DNA of 64,000 bases from Geodermatophilus siccatus (GCF_900103785.1 NZ_FNHE01000004.1:186001-250000), one strand, 5' to 3'; positions 43,058 through 55,712 are shown, counted from the stretch's first letter. Program-made: numbers and translations. The notes: a model not told the origin generated them from the sequence alone.

Positions 43058-44137
43058 TCAGCCGGCGAAGACCTCCGCCAGGTCGTAGCGCACCGGCACC
43101 TCCAGCTGGTCGTAGGTGCAGCTGCGCGCCTCCCGGTCGGGTCGCCAGCGCAGGAACTGGCCGGTGTGCCGCAGCCGCCGTCCCTCCAGCTGGTCGTACT
43201 TGACCTCCACCACCAGCTCCGGGCGCAGCGGCACCCAGGAGAGGTCCTTGCCGGCGTTCCAGCGGCTCTGCGCGCCGGGCATCCGGTGCTCCTCGCCGTT
43301 CGCCCCGTTCACGACCTCCGCGTTCGCCCAGTCCTGCCACGGGTGCCCGTCGAGCGCCTCGGCCCGGTAGGGCGCCAGTTCCTCGACCAGCTCGGCCCGC
43401 CGGGCCATCGGGAAGGACGCCGCGACGCCGATGTGCTGCAGGTCGCCGGAGTCGTCGTAGAGGCCCAGCAGCAGCGACCCCACGATCGGCCCGCTCTTGT
43501 GCCAGCGGAAGCCGGCGACCACGCAGTCCGCCGTCCGCACGTGCTTGACCTTGGTCATCAGCCGCTGGTCGGGGCCGTAGGGCAGGTCGGCGGCCTTGGC
43601 CACGACGCCGTCCAGCCCGGCGCCCTCGAACTCCTCGAACCAGCGCTGGGCGGTGTCGGGGTCCTGGGTGATCGCCGTGAGGTGCACCGACTCCGTGACG
43701 GTGACGACCTCCTGCAGCCGGGCCCGCCGCTGCGCGAACGGCACCTCGAGCAGCGACTCGTCGCCGATCGCCAGCAGGTCGAAGGCGACGAAGGACGCCG
43801 GCGTCTGCTCGGCGAGCAGCCGGACGCGCGACTCGGCCGGGTGGATGCGCTGCAGCAGCGCCTCGAAGTGCAGCCGGTCGCCGTCGGGGACGACGATCTC
43901 GCCGTCGACCACGCAGCGCTCGGGGAGTGCCGCCTTGACCGCCTCGACCACCTCGGGGAAGTAGCGGGTCAGCGGGCGCTCGTTGCGGCTGCCCAGCTCC
44001 ACCTCGTCGCCGTCCCGGAAGACGATGCACCGGAAGCCGTCCCACTTCGGCTCATAGAAGGTGCCCTCGGCGGTGGGCACCTTGGTGACGGCCTTGGCCA
44101 GCATCGGCTTCACCGGCGGCAGCAGGGGCAGGTCCAT
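43058..44137 (-). CDS. ligC: ATP-dependent DNA ligase (LigC type)
   Basis: A 359-residue ligase with nucleotidyltransferase and OB-fold domains. The adenylated lysine is in FYEPKWDGFRCIVFRDGDEVEL (motif I), SRNERPLTRYFPE is motif Ia-like, and VVDGEIVV is motif III. GLDGVVAK is motif IV, MTKVKHVRTADCVV is motif V, and an OB-fold follows, ending RSCTYDQLEVPVRYDLAEVF. This matches the LigC branch in actinobacteria, which provides backup ligation in NHEJ and base-excision repair. It is close to the LigD-type polymerase gene and runs the same way, with a secreted peptidase gene between them. Confidence 0.9.
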   Translation of the reverse strand: MDLPLLPPVKPMLAKAVTKVPTAEGTFYEPKWDGFRCIVFRDGDEVELGSRNERPLTRYFPEVVEAVKAALPERCVVDGEIVVPDGDRLHFEALLQRIHPAESRVRLLAEQTPASFVAFDLLAIGDESLLEVPFAQRRARLQEVVTVTESVHLTAITQDPDTAQRWFEEFEGAGLDGVVAKAADLPYGPDQRLMTKVKHVRTADCVVAGFRWHKSGPIVGSLLLGLYDDSGDLQHIGVAASFPMARRAELVEELAPYRAEALDGHPWQDWANAEVVNGANGEEHRMPGAQSRWNAGKDLSWVPLRPELVVEVKYDQLEGRRLRHTGQFLRWRPDREARSCTYDQLEVPVRYDLAEVFAG

Positions 44138-44186
44138 GCCGGTCAGTCAAGCAGTCACCGCCGGCGGACGGCGGCGTGCGGCCGGC

Positions 44187-44549
44187 TCAGTAGCTGAAGG
44201 TGGTGGCGCCCTCGTCGCCGATCCACTCCCACAGGGGAACCGTGCCGGCGAGCTCGGCGCCCTTGACCAGCCCGGCGGCGTCGAGCTGCTTGGCGTTGAA
44301 GCAGATCGGGCAGACGAACAGCCGCCCGCCGGCCGTGGCGTAGCGCTCGAACAGGCTGGTCAACGGGGGGCAGCCCTCGCAGGCGGTCCCGACGGCCACG
44401 CCGTCCAGGGCCAGCCGCACGGCCTCCTTGGCCAGGAACACCGCGGTCGGACGTCCGGACTCGGCCGCCCCCACGGCCATGAGCATCGCGACGGTGACCG
44501 TCTCCGGGTCCTCGAGTCCGGTCTTCAGGCTGACCACTGCCTTGCCCAT
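44187..44549 (-). CDS. DsrE-family protein
   Basis: A 120-residue protein starting MGKAVVSLKTGLEDPETVTVAM, with a GGAGGAGG ribosome site. The fold pattern is that of DsrE/TusD-like sulfur-relay proteins: a beta strand, then a helix (AMLMAVGAAESGRPTAVFLAKEAV) and cysteines in GTACEGCPPLTSLF and LFVCPICFNAK. The two CxxC pairs could bind metal or carry persulfide. It lies next to ligC without an obvious partner. Role in sulfur transfer is inference. Confidence 0.8.
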   Translation of the reverse strand: MGKAVVSLKTGLEDPETVTVAMLMAVGAAESGRPTAVFLAKEAVRLALDGVAVGTACEGCPPLTSLFERYATAGGRLFVCPICFNAKQLDAAGLVKGAELAGTVPLWEWIGDEGATTFSY

Positions 44550-45048
44550 GGCTCCTCCTCCGCACGGTCGGGGAGGCGGACGCTAGGGGCGGCCGGGTGC
44601 CCGGCGCAGGAGTCGGAGGTCCCGCGGCAGCGTCCGATGGCGTTCCGGGTGGATGGCGCACCGTCCCCCTCGGGGCCCGGCCGGCCGCCGGCCGACCGCG
44701 ATCGGGTCCCACGTCGCGGTGACCGTCCTCGTGCGGCAGCGCGGGGGCGGTGACCGCACCGCGAGGGCGGCGGTCCGAGTGCAGGCCGAGCCTCAGCGGG
44801 GCCGACCGTGGCGCGCGACGGCCGAGTCGGTGCCCGAGCAGCTCCCGGTTCGCGCCGACCACGCCGCCGCGGTGCGCGCCTTCCCGCTGTCCCGGGTGCG
44901 CGAGGTGGCCGGGCTGGAGCCGGTCGAGGAGGTGGACACCGACCAGATCACCGTGCCCGTCCGCGTCCGGTAGGTCAGCGCACCCCGTGCCGGGTGGACG
45001 GCACGTCGTCCTCCTCGAGCGGGTTCCCGGCCGAGTAGACTAAGTCAC
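44550..45048. other. Region before the toxin-antitoxin pair, with a possible PIN-gene scrap
   Basis: About 500 bp without a full gene. A short frame near 44830-44973 contains EQLPVRADHAAAVRAFP, which resembles LDHLPVTADHAAAVEHLP of the PIN toxin downstream. The 22-bp string CGCCGACCACGCCGCCGCGG plus TG is shared exactly (44853-44874 and 45509-45530). This may be a leftover of a duplicated vapC or a coincidence of codon use. The right end holds the antitoxin promoter. Confidence 0.4.
45036..45041 (+). promoter_or_regulatory. -10-like hexamer for leaderless antitoxin transcript
   Basis: TAGACT lies 7 nt before the ATG at 45049 with no Shine-Dalgarno between, so transcription would start at or near the start codon. 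The AT-rich patch TAGACTAAGTCACAT overlaps where a Phd-type antitoxin would autorepress. Confidence 0.5.
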
Positions 45049-45282
45049 ATGGCTACATCCGTCGGCGTGCACGAGGCCAAGACGCACCTGTCGCGGCTGC
45101 TCGAGAAGGTCGCCGCGGGTGAGGAGGTCGAGATCACCAATCGCGGCAAGGTCGTGGCCAGGTTGGTCGGTCCCGCGCGACGGACGCCGAACTTCGGGTT
45201 CGACCGCGGCAACGTGTGGATCGCCGACGACTTCGACGAGCTCCCCGAGGAGCTGCAGCGGGCGTTCGAGGGCGAGGAGTGA
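45049..45282 (+). CDS. Phd/YefM-type (VapB-like) antitoxin
   Basis: A 77-residue antitoxin: the N-terminal DNA-binding Phd/YefM segment SVGVHEAKTHLSRLLEKVAAGEEVEITNRGKVVARLV is complete. The acidic C-terminal tail (GNVWIADDFDELPEELQRAFEGEE) would wrap the toxin. Its stop overlaps the GTG of the PIN-toxin gene, the usual arrangement. It should neutralise the toxin and repress the operon. Confidence 0.93.
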   Translation: MATSVGVHEAKTHLSRLLEKVAAGEEVEITNRGKVVARLVGPARRTPNFGFDRGNVWIADDFDELPEELQRAFEGEE

Positions 45283-45665
45283 GGGTCCTCCTCGACACCC
45301 ACGCGCTGGTGTGGGCCGCCACCACTCCGGAACGGCTCGGATCGGGCGTCGATCTGCTCGCTGACGCCGACGTGCGTCTGGTGTCGGCGGTGTGCGTGTG
45401 GGAGCTCGCGATCAAGCAGGGCCTGGGCAAGCTCTCCCTCCGGTCCGACGTCCGGACGTGGACGCGGCGTGTCACGACCGAGCTGGTGCTCGACCACCTA
45501 CCGGTCACCGCCGACCACGCCGCCGCGGTGGAGCACCTGCCCGACGTCCACCGCGATCCGTTCGACCGGCTCCTCGTCGCCCAGGCCGTCGCCGAGGGAG
45601 CCGTGCTGCTCACCGCGGACGCGCGGCTCACGGCGTACGGCGACGCCGTCCGGCTGGTGGGCTGA
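45279..45665 (+). CDS. PIN-domain toxin (VapC-like)
   Basis: A 128-residue PIN-domain nuclease from GTG 45279. It carries the first acidic motif LLDTHALVWA, the conserved Glu in VCVWELAIKQGLGKL, and HRDPFDRLLVAQAVAEGAVLLTADARL with the later acidic residues. These form the Mg-dependent RNase site typical of VapC toxins that cleave tRNA or rRNA. It is coupled to the antitoxin by GTGA. All catalytic residues appear intact. Confidence 0.93.
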   Translation: MRVLLDTHALVWAATTPERLGSGVDLLADADVRLVSAVCVWELAIKQGLGKLSLRSDVRTWTRRVTTELVLDHLPVTADHAAAVEHLPDVHRDPFDRLLVAQAVAEGAVLLTADARLTAYGDAVRLVG

Positions 45666-45667
45666 CC

Positions 45668-46069
45668 GTGCCCCGCACGAGGGTGGACGCCCCGGCGGCG
45701 TGGGCGCTGGCCGCGCTCATGGTGGTCAGCGGGGTGACCCACTTCACGACGCCCGGCTACTACCGGGGCCTGGTGCCGTCGTGGCTGCCGGCGCGGTCCG
45801 CGCTGGTCGCGGTGAGCGGGCTGGCCGACGTCGCGGCCGGCGTCCTCGTCGCGGCGCCGGCGACCCGCCGGACCGGCGGGTGGGCGACCGCCGCGCTCAT
45901 CACGACCTACCTGCCCGCGCACCTCGAGCCGCTCCGCCACCGGCACACCGCGCAGCGGGCGTTCGACCGGCCGGTCGGCGTCGCGGCGCGGGTGCTCGTC
46001 AACCTGGGCTACGTCGCCTGGGCCGCGGCGGTCGCCCGGCGGGCTACCGCTCGACCGCGTACCGGGTGA
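45668..46069 (+). CDS. DoxX-like small membrane protein
   Basis: A 133-residue protein from GTG 45668, two bases after the toxin stop. Hydrophobic segments include WALAALMVVSGVTHF and ALVAVSGLADVAAGVLVAAP, with SGVTHFTTPGYYRGLVPSWLPARSALV as the DoxX-like motif. The last 26 bp overlap the convergent reductase gene (46044). It may be co-transcribed with the toxin-antitoxin pair by position alone. Function unknown. Confidence 0.7.
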   Translation: MPRTRVDAPAAWALAALMVVSGVTHFTTPGYYRGLVPSWLPARSALVAVSGLADVAAGVLVAAPATRRTGGWATAALITTYLPAHLEPLRHRHTAQRAFDRPVGVAARVLVNLGYVAWAAAVARRATARPRTG

Positions 46070-46778
46070 ACAGCACGCCGTCCTCCTCGAGCACCTGTAC
46101 CAGCCGGGGGCGGACGACGTCGCCCAGCGCGCCGGCCAGCAGCCGGTCCGGGCTGCCGACCAGCGCCGGCGCGATCGTCAGGTCCAGCTCGTCGACCAGC
46201 CCGGCCGCCAGCGCCGCGGACAGCAGCGCCGGCCCGCCCTCGCACAGCACCTGCTCCAGGCCCCGCTCGGTGAGCGCGTCCAGCGCGGTGGGCAGGTCGA
46301 CGTCGTCCTCCCCGCAGACCAGCACGGTCACGCCGGCGTCGGCCAGGGCCGCCCGCCGGCCGGCGTCCGCGGCCGCGCAGGTGACCAGGACGGTCGACGG
46401 GACGGCGAGCCGGTCCCCGGGCGCGAGCGACGCCCGCCGGGACACCACGGCGACCGGTGCCGACGCCGGCCGGCCGAGCGCCGTCCGCAGCCGGCCGACC
46501 TGCGGGTCGGCGTCCACCGGGCGGTAGCCCTCGGCCGCCGCCGTCCCGTGCCCGACGAGGACGACGTCGGCGAGCGCCCGCAGCGTGCGGAACACCCGCT
46601 TGTCGCCGGGCGATCCGAGGCCGCCGCTGCGGCCCTGCACCGTGACCGAGCCGTCCAGCGAGGCCACGAAGTCCACGCGCAGCGACCGCCCGGCCGGCAG
46701 CCGGTAGGCCTCGACCAGCGCGTCGTCGTCCAGGTGCGCCGCGGCCTCCCCGCCCGCCCCGGGCAGCAGCCGGCGCAC
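46044..46778 (-). CDS. RibD C-terminal/dihydrofolate reductase-like protein
   Basis: A 244-residue protein from GTG 46776-46778, starting two bases after the treZ stop, so it is probably co-transcribed with treZ. The RibD_C pattern is RVDFVASLDGSVTVQGRSGGLGSPGDKRVFRTLRALADVVLVGHGTA, later LEQVLCEGGPALLSAALAAGLVDELDLTIAPALVG. The family includes 5-amino-6-(5-phosphoribosylamino)uracil reductases of riboflavin synthesis and many DHFR-like paralogues. No other rib gene is nearby, so a riboflavin role is unproven. Confidence 0.88.
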   Translation of the reverse strand: MRRLLPGAGGEAAAHLDDDALVEAYRLPAGRSLRVDFVASLDGSVTVQGRSGGLGSPGDKRVFRTLRALADVVLVGHGTAAAEGYRPVDADPQVGRLRTALGRPASAPVAVVSRRASLAPGDRLAVPSTVLVTCAAADAGRRAALADAGVTVLVCGEDDVDLPTALDALTERGLEQVLCEGGPALLSAALAAGLVDELDLTIAPALVGSPDRLLAGALGDVVRPRLVQVLEEDGVLFTRYAVER

Positions 46779-46779
46779 G

Positions 46780-48618
46780 TCAGGCGGTGCCCTCTGGCCG
46801 ACCTCCGCGCCCCGGTCCGCTCCTCGCTCGCTGGCGCTCGCTGCGATGCTCCCGGGGCTGTCGCCCGGCGGTGGTCAGCACGGCCGCGCTCTCCGCCGGC
46901 ATGGTCACCGTGGTCCCGGCGAGGCCCGGCTCGTCCCCGGTCGCGAGGAGGACGCCGGTGGCCGCGCGGTCGAGGTCCACCTCGCGCGCGTCGCCGGACA
47001 GGTTGGCCACCACGCGCAGCGCGCCGCGGTGCACGACCAGCCAGCGGTCCTCGTCGTCCCAGGCGACCTCCACCCGCGACAGGTCGGGGTCGACCAGGTC
47101 GGGGTGCTGCCTGCGCAGCGCCAGCAGCGCCCGGGTGGTCGCCAGCAACCGGGCGTGCGGCTCCCGCTCCACCTCCGACCAGTCCAGCTTGGAGCGGGTG
47201 AAGGTCTCCGGGTCCTGCGGGTCGGGCACCTCGTCGGCGTCCCACCCGTGCTCGGCGAACTCGCCCTTGCGCCCCTCGGCCGTCGCCCGGCCGATCTCCG
47301 GGTCGGTGTGGCTGGTGAAGAACTGCCACGGCGTGGAGGCGCCCCACTCCTCGCCCATGAAGAGCATCGGGGTGAACGGGCTGGTGAGCACCAGCGTCGC
47401 GCCGACGGCGAGCAGGCCGGGGGAGAGCGACGCCGAGACGCGGTCGCCCACCGCGCGGTTGCCGATCTGGTCGTGGTCCTGCAGGTACCCGAGGAACTTC
47501 CAGCCCGGCAGCAGGGCGGTGTCGACCGGCCGGCCGTGGTGCCGGCGGCGGAAGCTGGACCAGGTGCCGTCGTGGAAGTAGGCGCCGGTCAGCGTCTTGG
47601 CCAGCCCGGAGAGGCCGGCCGCGGCGAAGTCGCCGTAGTAGCCCTGGCCCTCACCGGTGAGCACCGAGTGCAGCGCGTGGTGGAAGTCGTCGCTCCACTG
47701 GGCGTGGATGCCCGTGCCGTTGGCCACCCGCGGGGTGACCATCCGCGGGTCGTTGAGGTCGCTCTCGGCGATGAGCGTCAGCGGCCGGCCGAGCGCCACC
47801 GACAGCCGGTCGACCTCCTGCGCCATCTCCTCGAGCACGTGGGTGGCGCGCTCGTCGACCAGCGCGTGGACGGCGTCCAGCCGCAGCCCGTCGACGTGCA
47901 TGTCGCGCAGCCACATCAGCGCGTTGTCGAGGATGTAGCGCCGCACCTCGTCGGAGTCCGGACCCGAGAGGTTGACCGAGCTGCCCCAGGTGTTGGCGCC
48001 GCCCTCGCTGAAGATCGGCATGAACAGCGGCAGGTAGTTCCCGGACGGGCCGAGGTGGTTGTAGACGACGTCCTGGAGGACGCCGAGGCCGCGCTGGTGG
48101 CAGGCGTCGACGAAGCGCTGGTAGGCCGCGGGGCCGCCGTAGTTCTCCTGCACCGCGTACCAGAGGACGCCGTCGTAGCCCCAGTTGTGCGTGCCGTCGA
48201 AGCCGTTGACCGGCAGCAGCTCGACGAAGTCGACGCCGAGGTCGACGAGGTGGTCGAGCTTCCCGATGGCGGCGTCGAGGGTGCCCTCGGGCGTGAAGGT
48301 GCCGACGTGCATCTCGTAGACCACGCCCCCGGCCAGCGGGCGGCCGGTCCAGGCGTGGTCCCCCCACTCGTGGGAGGCCGGGTCGTGGCAGCGGGACAGC
48401 CCGTGCACGCCCTCCGGCTGGCGGCGCGAGCGCGGGTCCGGCCGGGGCGTGTCGTCGTCGCCGAGCAGGAAGCCGTAGTCGGCCTCCGGGCCGGCCTCGA
48501 CCTCGGCGCGCCACCAGCCGCCCTCCTCCCGGCGCATCTCGTGCACCGACCCCTCGACCTGCAGCCGGACCCGCTCCGGGACCGGCGCCCAGACGGCGAA
48601 CTCGACGGCAGCGGACAT
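46780..48618 (-). CDS. treZ: Malto-oligosyltrehalose trehalohydrolase
   Basis: A 612-residue GH13 enzyme that releases trehalose from maltooligosyl-trehalose made by TreY. The N-terminal CBM48/E-set domain ([18 protein letters not shown]) leads into the catalytic barrel: [76 protein letters not shown] (nucleophile Asp), [15 protein letters not shown] (acid Glu) and [16 protein letters not shown]. All catalytic residues are present. The C-terminus carries an Arg/Ser-rich extension. It is separated from treY-treX by about 2 kb, although these normally form one operon. Confidence 0.95.
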   Translation of the reverse strand: MSAAVEFAVWAPVPERVRLQVEGSVHEMRREEGGWWRAEVEAGPEADYGFLLGDDDTPRPDPRSRRQPEGVHGLSRCHDPASHEWGDHAWTGRPLAGGVVYEMHVGTFTPEGTLDAAIGKLDHLVDLGVDFVELLPVNGFDGTHNWGYDGVLWYAVQENYGGPAAYQRFVDACHQRGLGVLQDVVYNHLGPSGNYLPLFMPIFSEGGANTWGSSVNLSGPDSDEVRRYILDNALMWLRDMHVDGLRLDAVHALVDERATHVLEEMAQEVDRLSVALGRPLTLIAESDLNDPRMVTPRVANGTGIHAQWSDDFHHALHSVLTGEGQGYYGDFAAAGLSGLAKTLTGAYFHDGTWSSFRRRHHGRPVDTALLPGWKFLGYLQDHDQIGNRAVGDRVSASLSPGLLAVGATLVLTSPFTPMLFMGEEWGASTPWQFFTSHTDPEIGRATAEGRKGEFAEHGWDADEVPDPQDPETFTRSKLDWSEVEREPHARLLATTRALLALRRQHPDLVDPDLSRVEVAWDDEDRWLVVHRGALRVVANLSGDAREVDLDRAATGVLLATGDEPGLAGTTVTMPAESAAVLTTAGRQPREHRSERQRARSGPGRGGRPEGTA

Positions 48619-48859
48619 GCAGGGGCCTCCAGGGGGAGATCGGGGTCGTCATGTGGGCGGTCCGGGGGGTCATGCCCGCGCGGGCGGTCGCCAACCACGC
48701 GTTCCCGGCGTGCCGTTCGCCACGGGTCATCCGGACCGTCGTGGTGTCGTCACCGTGCGCACCTGCCGGTGCCGGAGGGCACCACCCCGCCCCGAGGATC
48801 GCCATGAGCAGCGCCATGGAGACGGTCCGCACCGTCGTCTTCGCGGCACTGCGTCTGCT

Positions 48860-49570
48860 GGTGCGGACCGTCATCGCCGTCGCCCTCGGTGCGCGCGGCG
48901 GTCGTCGGCGTCGTCCGCGAGGGGGACGGCGACGAGCTGCTCGCCTGCCGGGTGGACCGCTCGGCGGCCCGTGGGACGCGCCGCGCGCGGCCGATCCGCC
49001 GGAGAGGGTGTTCGGCCCGTCGACGCTGGAGCTCTGGGTGCCGCCGGAGCAGGCCGACGAGGTCAGGGCCGTGGTCACCATCGACCTCGGGCTGGCGCTC
49101 GGCGGCGTGCAGGTCGACGCCTACCGGCAGGATGCGCAGGGCCTGGAGGAGACCCTCGGGTTGCTGCGCCTGGCGATCCGCGGGGCCGGCGTCGTCGCGC
49201 TCGTCCTCGGTGGGCTCGGCGTGCTGGACACCGGGCTGGTGACGGTGCGCCAGCGGATCCGGGAGGTCGGCGTCCGGCGCAGCTTCGGCGCGACCTCGGC
49301 GCGGGTCTTCTCGGCGATCGTGCCGGAGAGCGTCTGCGCCACGTTCCTCGCCGGGCTCGCCGCGGTGGCGCTGTCGGTCGTGCTGGTGCGCACCCTGCCG
49401 CTGGAGCGGCTGCCCACCAGCGGCGTCCCGCTGGCGGACACCCGGGCTTCCCGGTGGCCGCGGCCGTCGAGGGGCTGCTCGCGGCGACCGCGGTGGGCGC
49501 CCCGGCCGGGCTGCTGCCCGCGGTCATCGCCGTCCGGGCGCGGGTCATCGACGCCATCCGGTTCTGGAAG
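48860..49570 (+). pseudogene. Broken FtsX/MacB-type ABC permease
   Basis: Three frames give consecutive pieces of a permease. AAVVGVVREGDGDELLACRV comes in the first (near 48895), then LGLLRLAIRGAGVVALVLGGLGVLDTGLVTVRQRIREVGVRRSFGATSARVFSAIVPESVCATFLAGLAAVALSVVLVRT-type sequence in the second. After about 49440, GFPVAAAVEGLLAATAVGAPAGLLP and AVIAVRARVIDAIRF follow in the third. VRQRIREVGVRRSFGAT is the conserved FtsX-family cytoplasmic segment. At least two frameshifts exist, and the N-terminal helix and natural stop are unclear. No ATPase gene lies next to it. It is a decayed transporter gene. Confidence 0.7.
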
Positions 49571-49709
49571 GAGGACCCCGTCCTCCTCACCGCCCGCCGG
49601 CTCGCGGCGAGCCCCTGGACGGGGTCGGCGGGGCCTGGAGGGTGGCCGTTCCGACCCGTCACCGGCACCCGGCGGCCGGGGGAGTGCGTCCCCCGGCCGC
49701 CGGTCCGCC

Positions 49710-50525
<816 letters not shown>

Positions 50526-50612
50526 TCAGGTCACGGTGGTTCACCTCGTGCCGCAGGAGCAACAGGGGTGACCCGGCCGGCCGTCGGGACCGGGACCGGG
50601 CAGACCACCTGG

Positions 50613-50652
50613 TCACGTCCCCGCGGGCGCACGTGCACCCGCGGGGACGTGA
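50613..50652 (-). terminator. 15-bp hairpin downstream of treY
   Basis: Positions 50613-50627 and 50638-50652 pair perfectly (arm TCACGTCCCCGCGGG), with loop CGCACGTGCA. It lies about 140 nt beyond the treY stop in the direction of transcription and before the rpf leader. A U-run is absent, as is common in actinobacteria. Confidence 0.6.
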
Positions 50653-50677
50653 ACTGCGTCTCAGCCCCGTTCCCGTC

Positions 50678-50715
50678 CCGGGCCCGGCGGCCCTGCAGGG
50701 TCCCGCCGGGCCCGG
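50678..50715 (-). terminator. 13-bp hairpin downstream of treY
   Basis: Positions 50678-50690 and 50703-50715 are perfect reverse complements (arm CCGGGCCCGGCGG), around a CCCTGCAGGG-bearing loop. It starts about 75 nt after treY ends. Together with the hairpin at 50613-50652 it would form a tandem terminator separating treXY from rpf. Confidence 0.6.
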
Positions 50716-50789
50716 TGAGGTACTGGAACGGCCACCCTCCAGGGACCCTCCGCCTGAGCCCGCGAGGCGTGGGGGGAGGTGGTCCCTCC

Positions 50790-53131
50790 TCAGTCGCGGA
50801 CCAGCAGCGCGACCGGCAGCCGCTCGAGCAGCCCCGCCACCGGCAACCCCTCGGCGTCGGAGACGAACCGGCCGCCGGTGAGCAGGTCCCGCCAGGCGCC
50901 GGTCGGCAGCTGGAGCGCGGTGTCGCCCCACCCGACGATCGACAGACCCACGGGCAGCCGGGTGGCCACGGGCACCACACCGCCCCGGTCGAAGGCGACC
51001 AGGTGGTCGGCGGCGACCCCGGTGGCCGCCACCGGCTCGTACCCGGCGAACCACTCCGGGTGCTCCCGCCGCGCCCGCAGCACGCGGGAGACGACGAGCA
51101 GCTTCGCCGCGCCGGTCTCGTCGACCGGGGGGACCTCGCCGGCGTCGAGCTGCGCCAGCAAGCGGCGGCGCTGCTCGTAGTCGACCGGACGGCGGTTGTC
51201 CGGGTCGACCAGCGAGAGGTCCCACAGCTCGGTGCCCTGGTAGACGTCGGGGACGCCGGGCATCGTCAGCTGCAGCAGCTTCTGCGCCAGCGAGTTGGAC
51301 CGGCCGAACGGCGCGAGGCGGGCGGCGAACCGCTCGATCTCGGCGTGCGTCCGTTCGTCGTCGTAGGCGGCGTCCACCATCTCGTGCAGCGCCGTCTCGA
51401 ACTCCTCGTCGACGTCGGTCCAGGTCGTCGACGTCCCCGCCTCGCGGGCCGCCTTCTCCGCGTAGCCGTGCGCCCGCTCGCGGGACAGCGGCCAGGCGCC
51501 GACCAGGTTCTGCCACACCAGGTGGGCCAGCGGCCGGTCGGGCAGCGGGTGCCGGGTCAGCAGCCCGCGGACCAGGTCGGCCCACTCGGCCCCCAGCTCG
51601 GCGAGCACGGCCAGCCGGGCGCGGGTGTCCTCGCTGCGCTTGGTGTCGTGGGTCGACAGCGTGGTCATCGACTGCGGCTTGCGCTCCGCGCGGCGCTGCT
51701 GCGCCTCGTGGAACTCCTGCACGGTGCTGCCGAACCGCGCCGGGTCGCCGCCGACCTCGTTGAGCACCACGAACCGGGCCCACCGGTAGTAGGCGCTGTC
51801 CTCGACCCCCTTGGCCATGACCGGACCGCTGGTCTGCTCGAACCGGGTCGCCGCCTCGGACCCGGCCTGGGAGAGCACCGGGTGCAGCGCGTCCACCGCG
51901 GCGGCGAGGTCGGGACGCCGTTCCCGCACGGCGGCCACGGTGGCGTCGAGGTGCTCGCGGCCGTCGGGCAGGTAGGTGCGGTACACCGGGAAGCTCGCCA
52001 GCAGCTCGGCCAGCGCCTCGGTCTGCTGCACCCGGGGGATGCCGGGCAGCTCGCCGATGACCCGCACCAGGCGGGCCACCTCCGAGCCGAGGATCCCGTC
52101 GGTCACCTCGCGCTTGCAGTCGTGCACCAGCTCGGCGTAGTCGACCGGGGCGCCGACGAGCTCGGTGTCCAGCGCGCTGAGCACCGTCGCGCCGGCCGGG
52201 TCGACCAGCACGTCGTCGACCTCGGCGAGCGCGTCGTAGCCCGTCGTCCCGGCGGTCCGCCACGACTCCGGCAGGTCCTCGCCGGGCTCGAGGATCTTCT
52301 CCACCACGGTCCACCGGCCGCCGGTGGCCTCGGCCAGCCGGTCGAGGTAGCCCTTGGGGTCGGCCAGGCCGTCGGGGTGGTCGATGCGCAGCCCGTCGAC
52401 CGCGCCTGCCTCGACCAGCCGCAGCACCAGGTCGTGCGTGGCGCGGAAGACCTCCGGGTCCTCCGCGCGCAGCCCGGCGAGGGTGTTGATCGCGAAGAAC
52501 CGGCGGTAGTTGAGGTCCCGGTCGGCGCGCCGCCAGTCGACCAGCTCGTAGTGCTGCCGGTCGTGCACCTCCTGCGGCGTCCCGCGCCCGGTGCCCGGCG
52601 CGACCGGGAAGCGGTTGTCGTAGTAGTGCAGCTCCGGGCCGTCCGGTGTCTCGACGACCTCGAGCTTCTCGACGTCGTCCGCCGACCCGAGCACGGGGAT
52701 GCGCACCCGGCCGCCGCCGAAGTCCCAGTCGATGTCGAACGCGGCGGCGTGGGCGCTCTCCCGGCCGTGCTGCAGCACGTCCCACCACCACGGCGCCTCC
52801 GCCGGGTCGGCGACGCCCATGTGGTTGGGCACCAGGTCGAGCACCAGGCCCAGCCCCTGCTCGTGCAGCGCGGCGACCAGCCGGTCGAAGCCGGCCTGCC
52901 CGCCGCGCGACTCGTCGATGTGCGCGTGGTCGACGGTGTCGTAGCCGTGCGTGCTGCCCGACGCCGACCGCAGCAGCGGCGAGGCGTAGGCGTGACTCAC
53001 GCCCAGGTCGGCGAGGTAGCCGGCCAGGGCAGCGGCGTCGTCCAGCGTGAACTCGGCGGTGACCTGCAGCCGGTAGGTCCCGGTGGGGACGTCCCGGCGG
53101 CGGGCAGCGCTGTCCAGCGGCTCGGACACGC

Positions 53132-53135
<4 letters not shown>
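50790..53135 (-). CDS. treY: Malto-oligosyltrehalose synthase
   Basis: A 781-residue GH13 isomerase that turns the reducing end of maltodextrin into a trehalose unit, the first step of the TreYZ route. It starts at GTG 53133-53135, overlapping the treX stop. Typical TreY segments are PTGTYRLQVTAEFTLDDAAALAGYLADLGVSHAYASPLL, GLVLDLVPNHMGVADP, NYRRFFAINTLAGLR and AVDGLRIDHPDGLADPKGYLDRL (nucleophile Asp). WTVVEKILEPGEDLP carries the acid Glu, and LSTHDTKRSEDTRARL follows. Length matches the family. It acts on glycogen side chains released by TreX; trehalose serves as a desiccation and osmotic protectant. Confidence 0.96.
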
Positions 53136-55249
<2,114 letters not shown>

Positions 55250-55712
55250 GGACGAGGTCCTCCTGTGCTGGCGCCCCCGGACGCCGGGGGCCGGTGGCCT
55301 CCCCGCCGCGGGGCGTGCGCGGGGAGGTCGGCGCACGTGGTGCTCCGTGGTTGCCGTTGCCCGCGGTCGTGGCCGTCCAATCCTCCGCGGGGCGACGGTT
55401 GCGGAGACGTCGCTCACGGCCTCCGGAGGGAGAGCCGCGCCGGGACGACGACGCCCCCCGCGGCGGTCTCCGTGGGGGGCGTCGTGCGCAGGTCCGGCCG
55501 GGGCAGTGACGCCGGGTCCGACCTCGTCCTGGGCGCAGGGCCCCGGGTGGCACTGGTCCTCGGCGGTGACCGCTCCTGCGACCGGGGACGCTAGGCGGCG
55601 ACCCCAGCACGTGCAAGCACCGGATGCCAGTCCCGTCGTCCCGCCCGTCCCTCGCGTGCGCGGACGGCTCAGGGACGCGGTCCTGTCACTGGGGGGTCGT
55701 ACCGTCGATCCC
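55250..55712. other. Divergent promoter region of treX and uvrB, with hairpins
   Basis: About 460 bp. It carries a 12-bp perfect hairpin (55448-55459 with 55474-55485, arm ACGACGCCCCCC) and two smaller ones nearer treX (around 55270-55290 and 55299-55326). A TACCGT hexamer at 55700-55705 lies 7 nt before the uvrB GTG and suggests a leaderless uvrB transcript. No gene is supported. Confidence 0.55.

Noticed and set aside
46846..48807. 653-residue plus-strand open frame over treZ
   Set aside because: Antisense shadow of the high-GC treZ gene, rich in Val, Gly, Arg and His without motifs.
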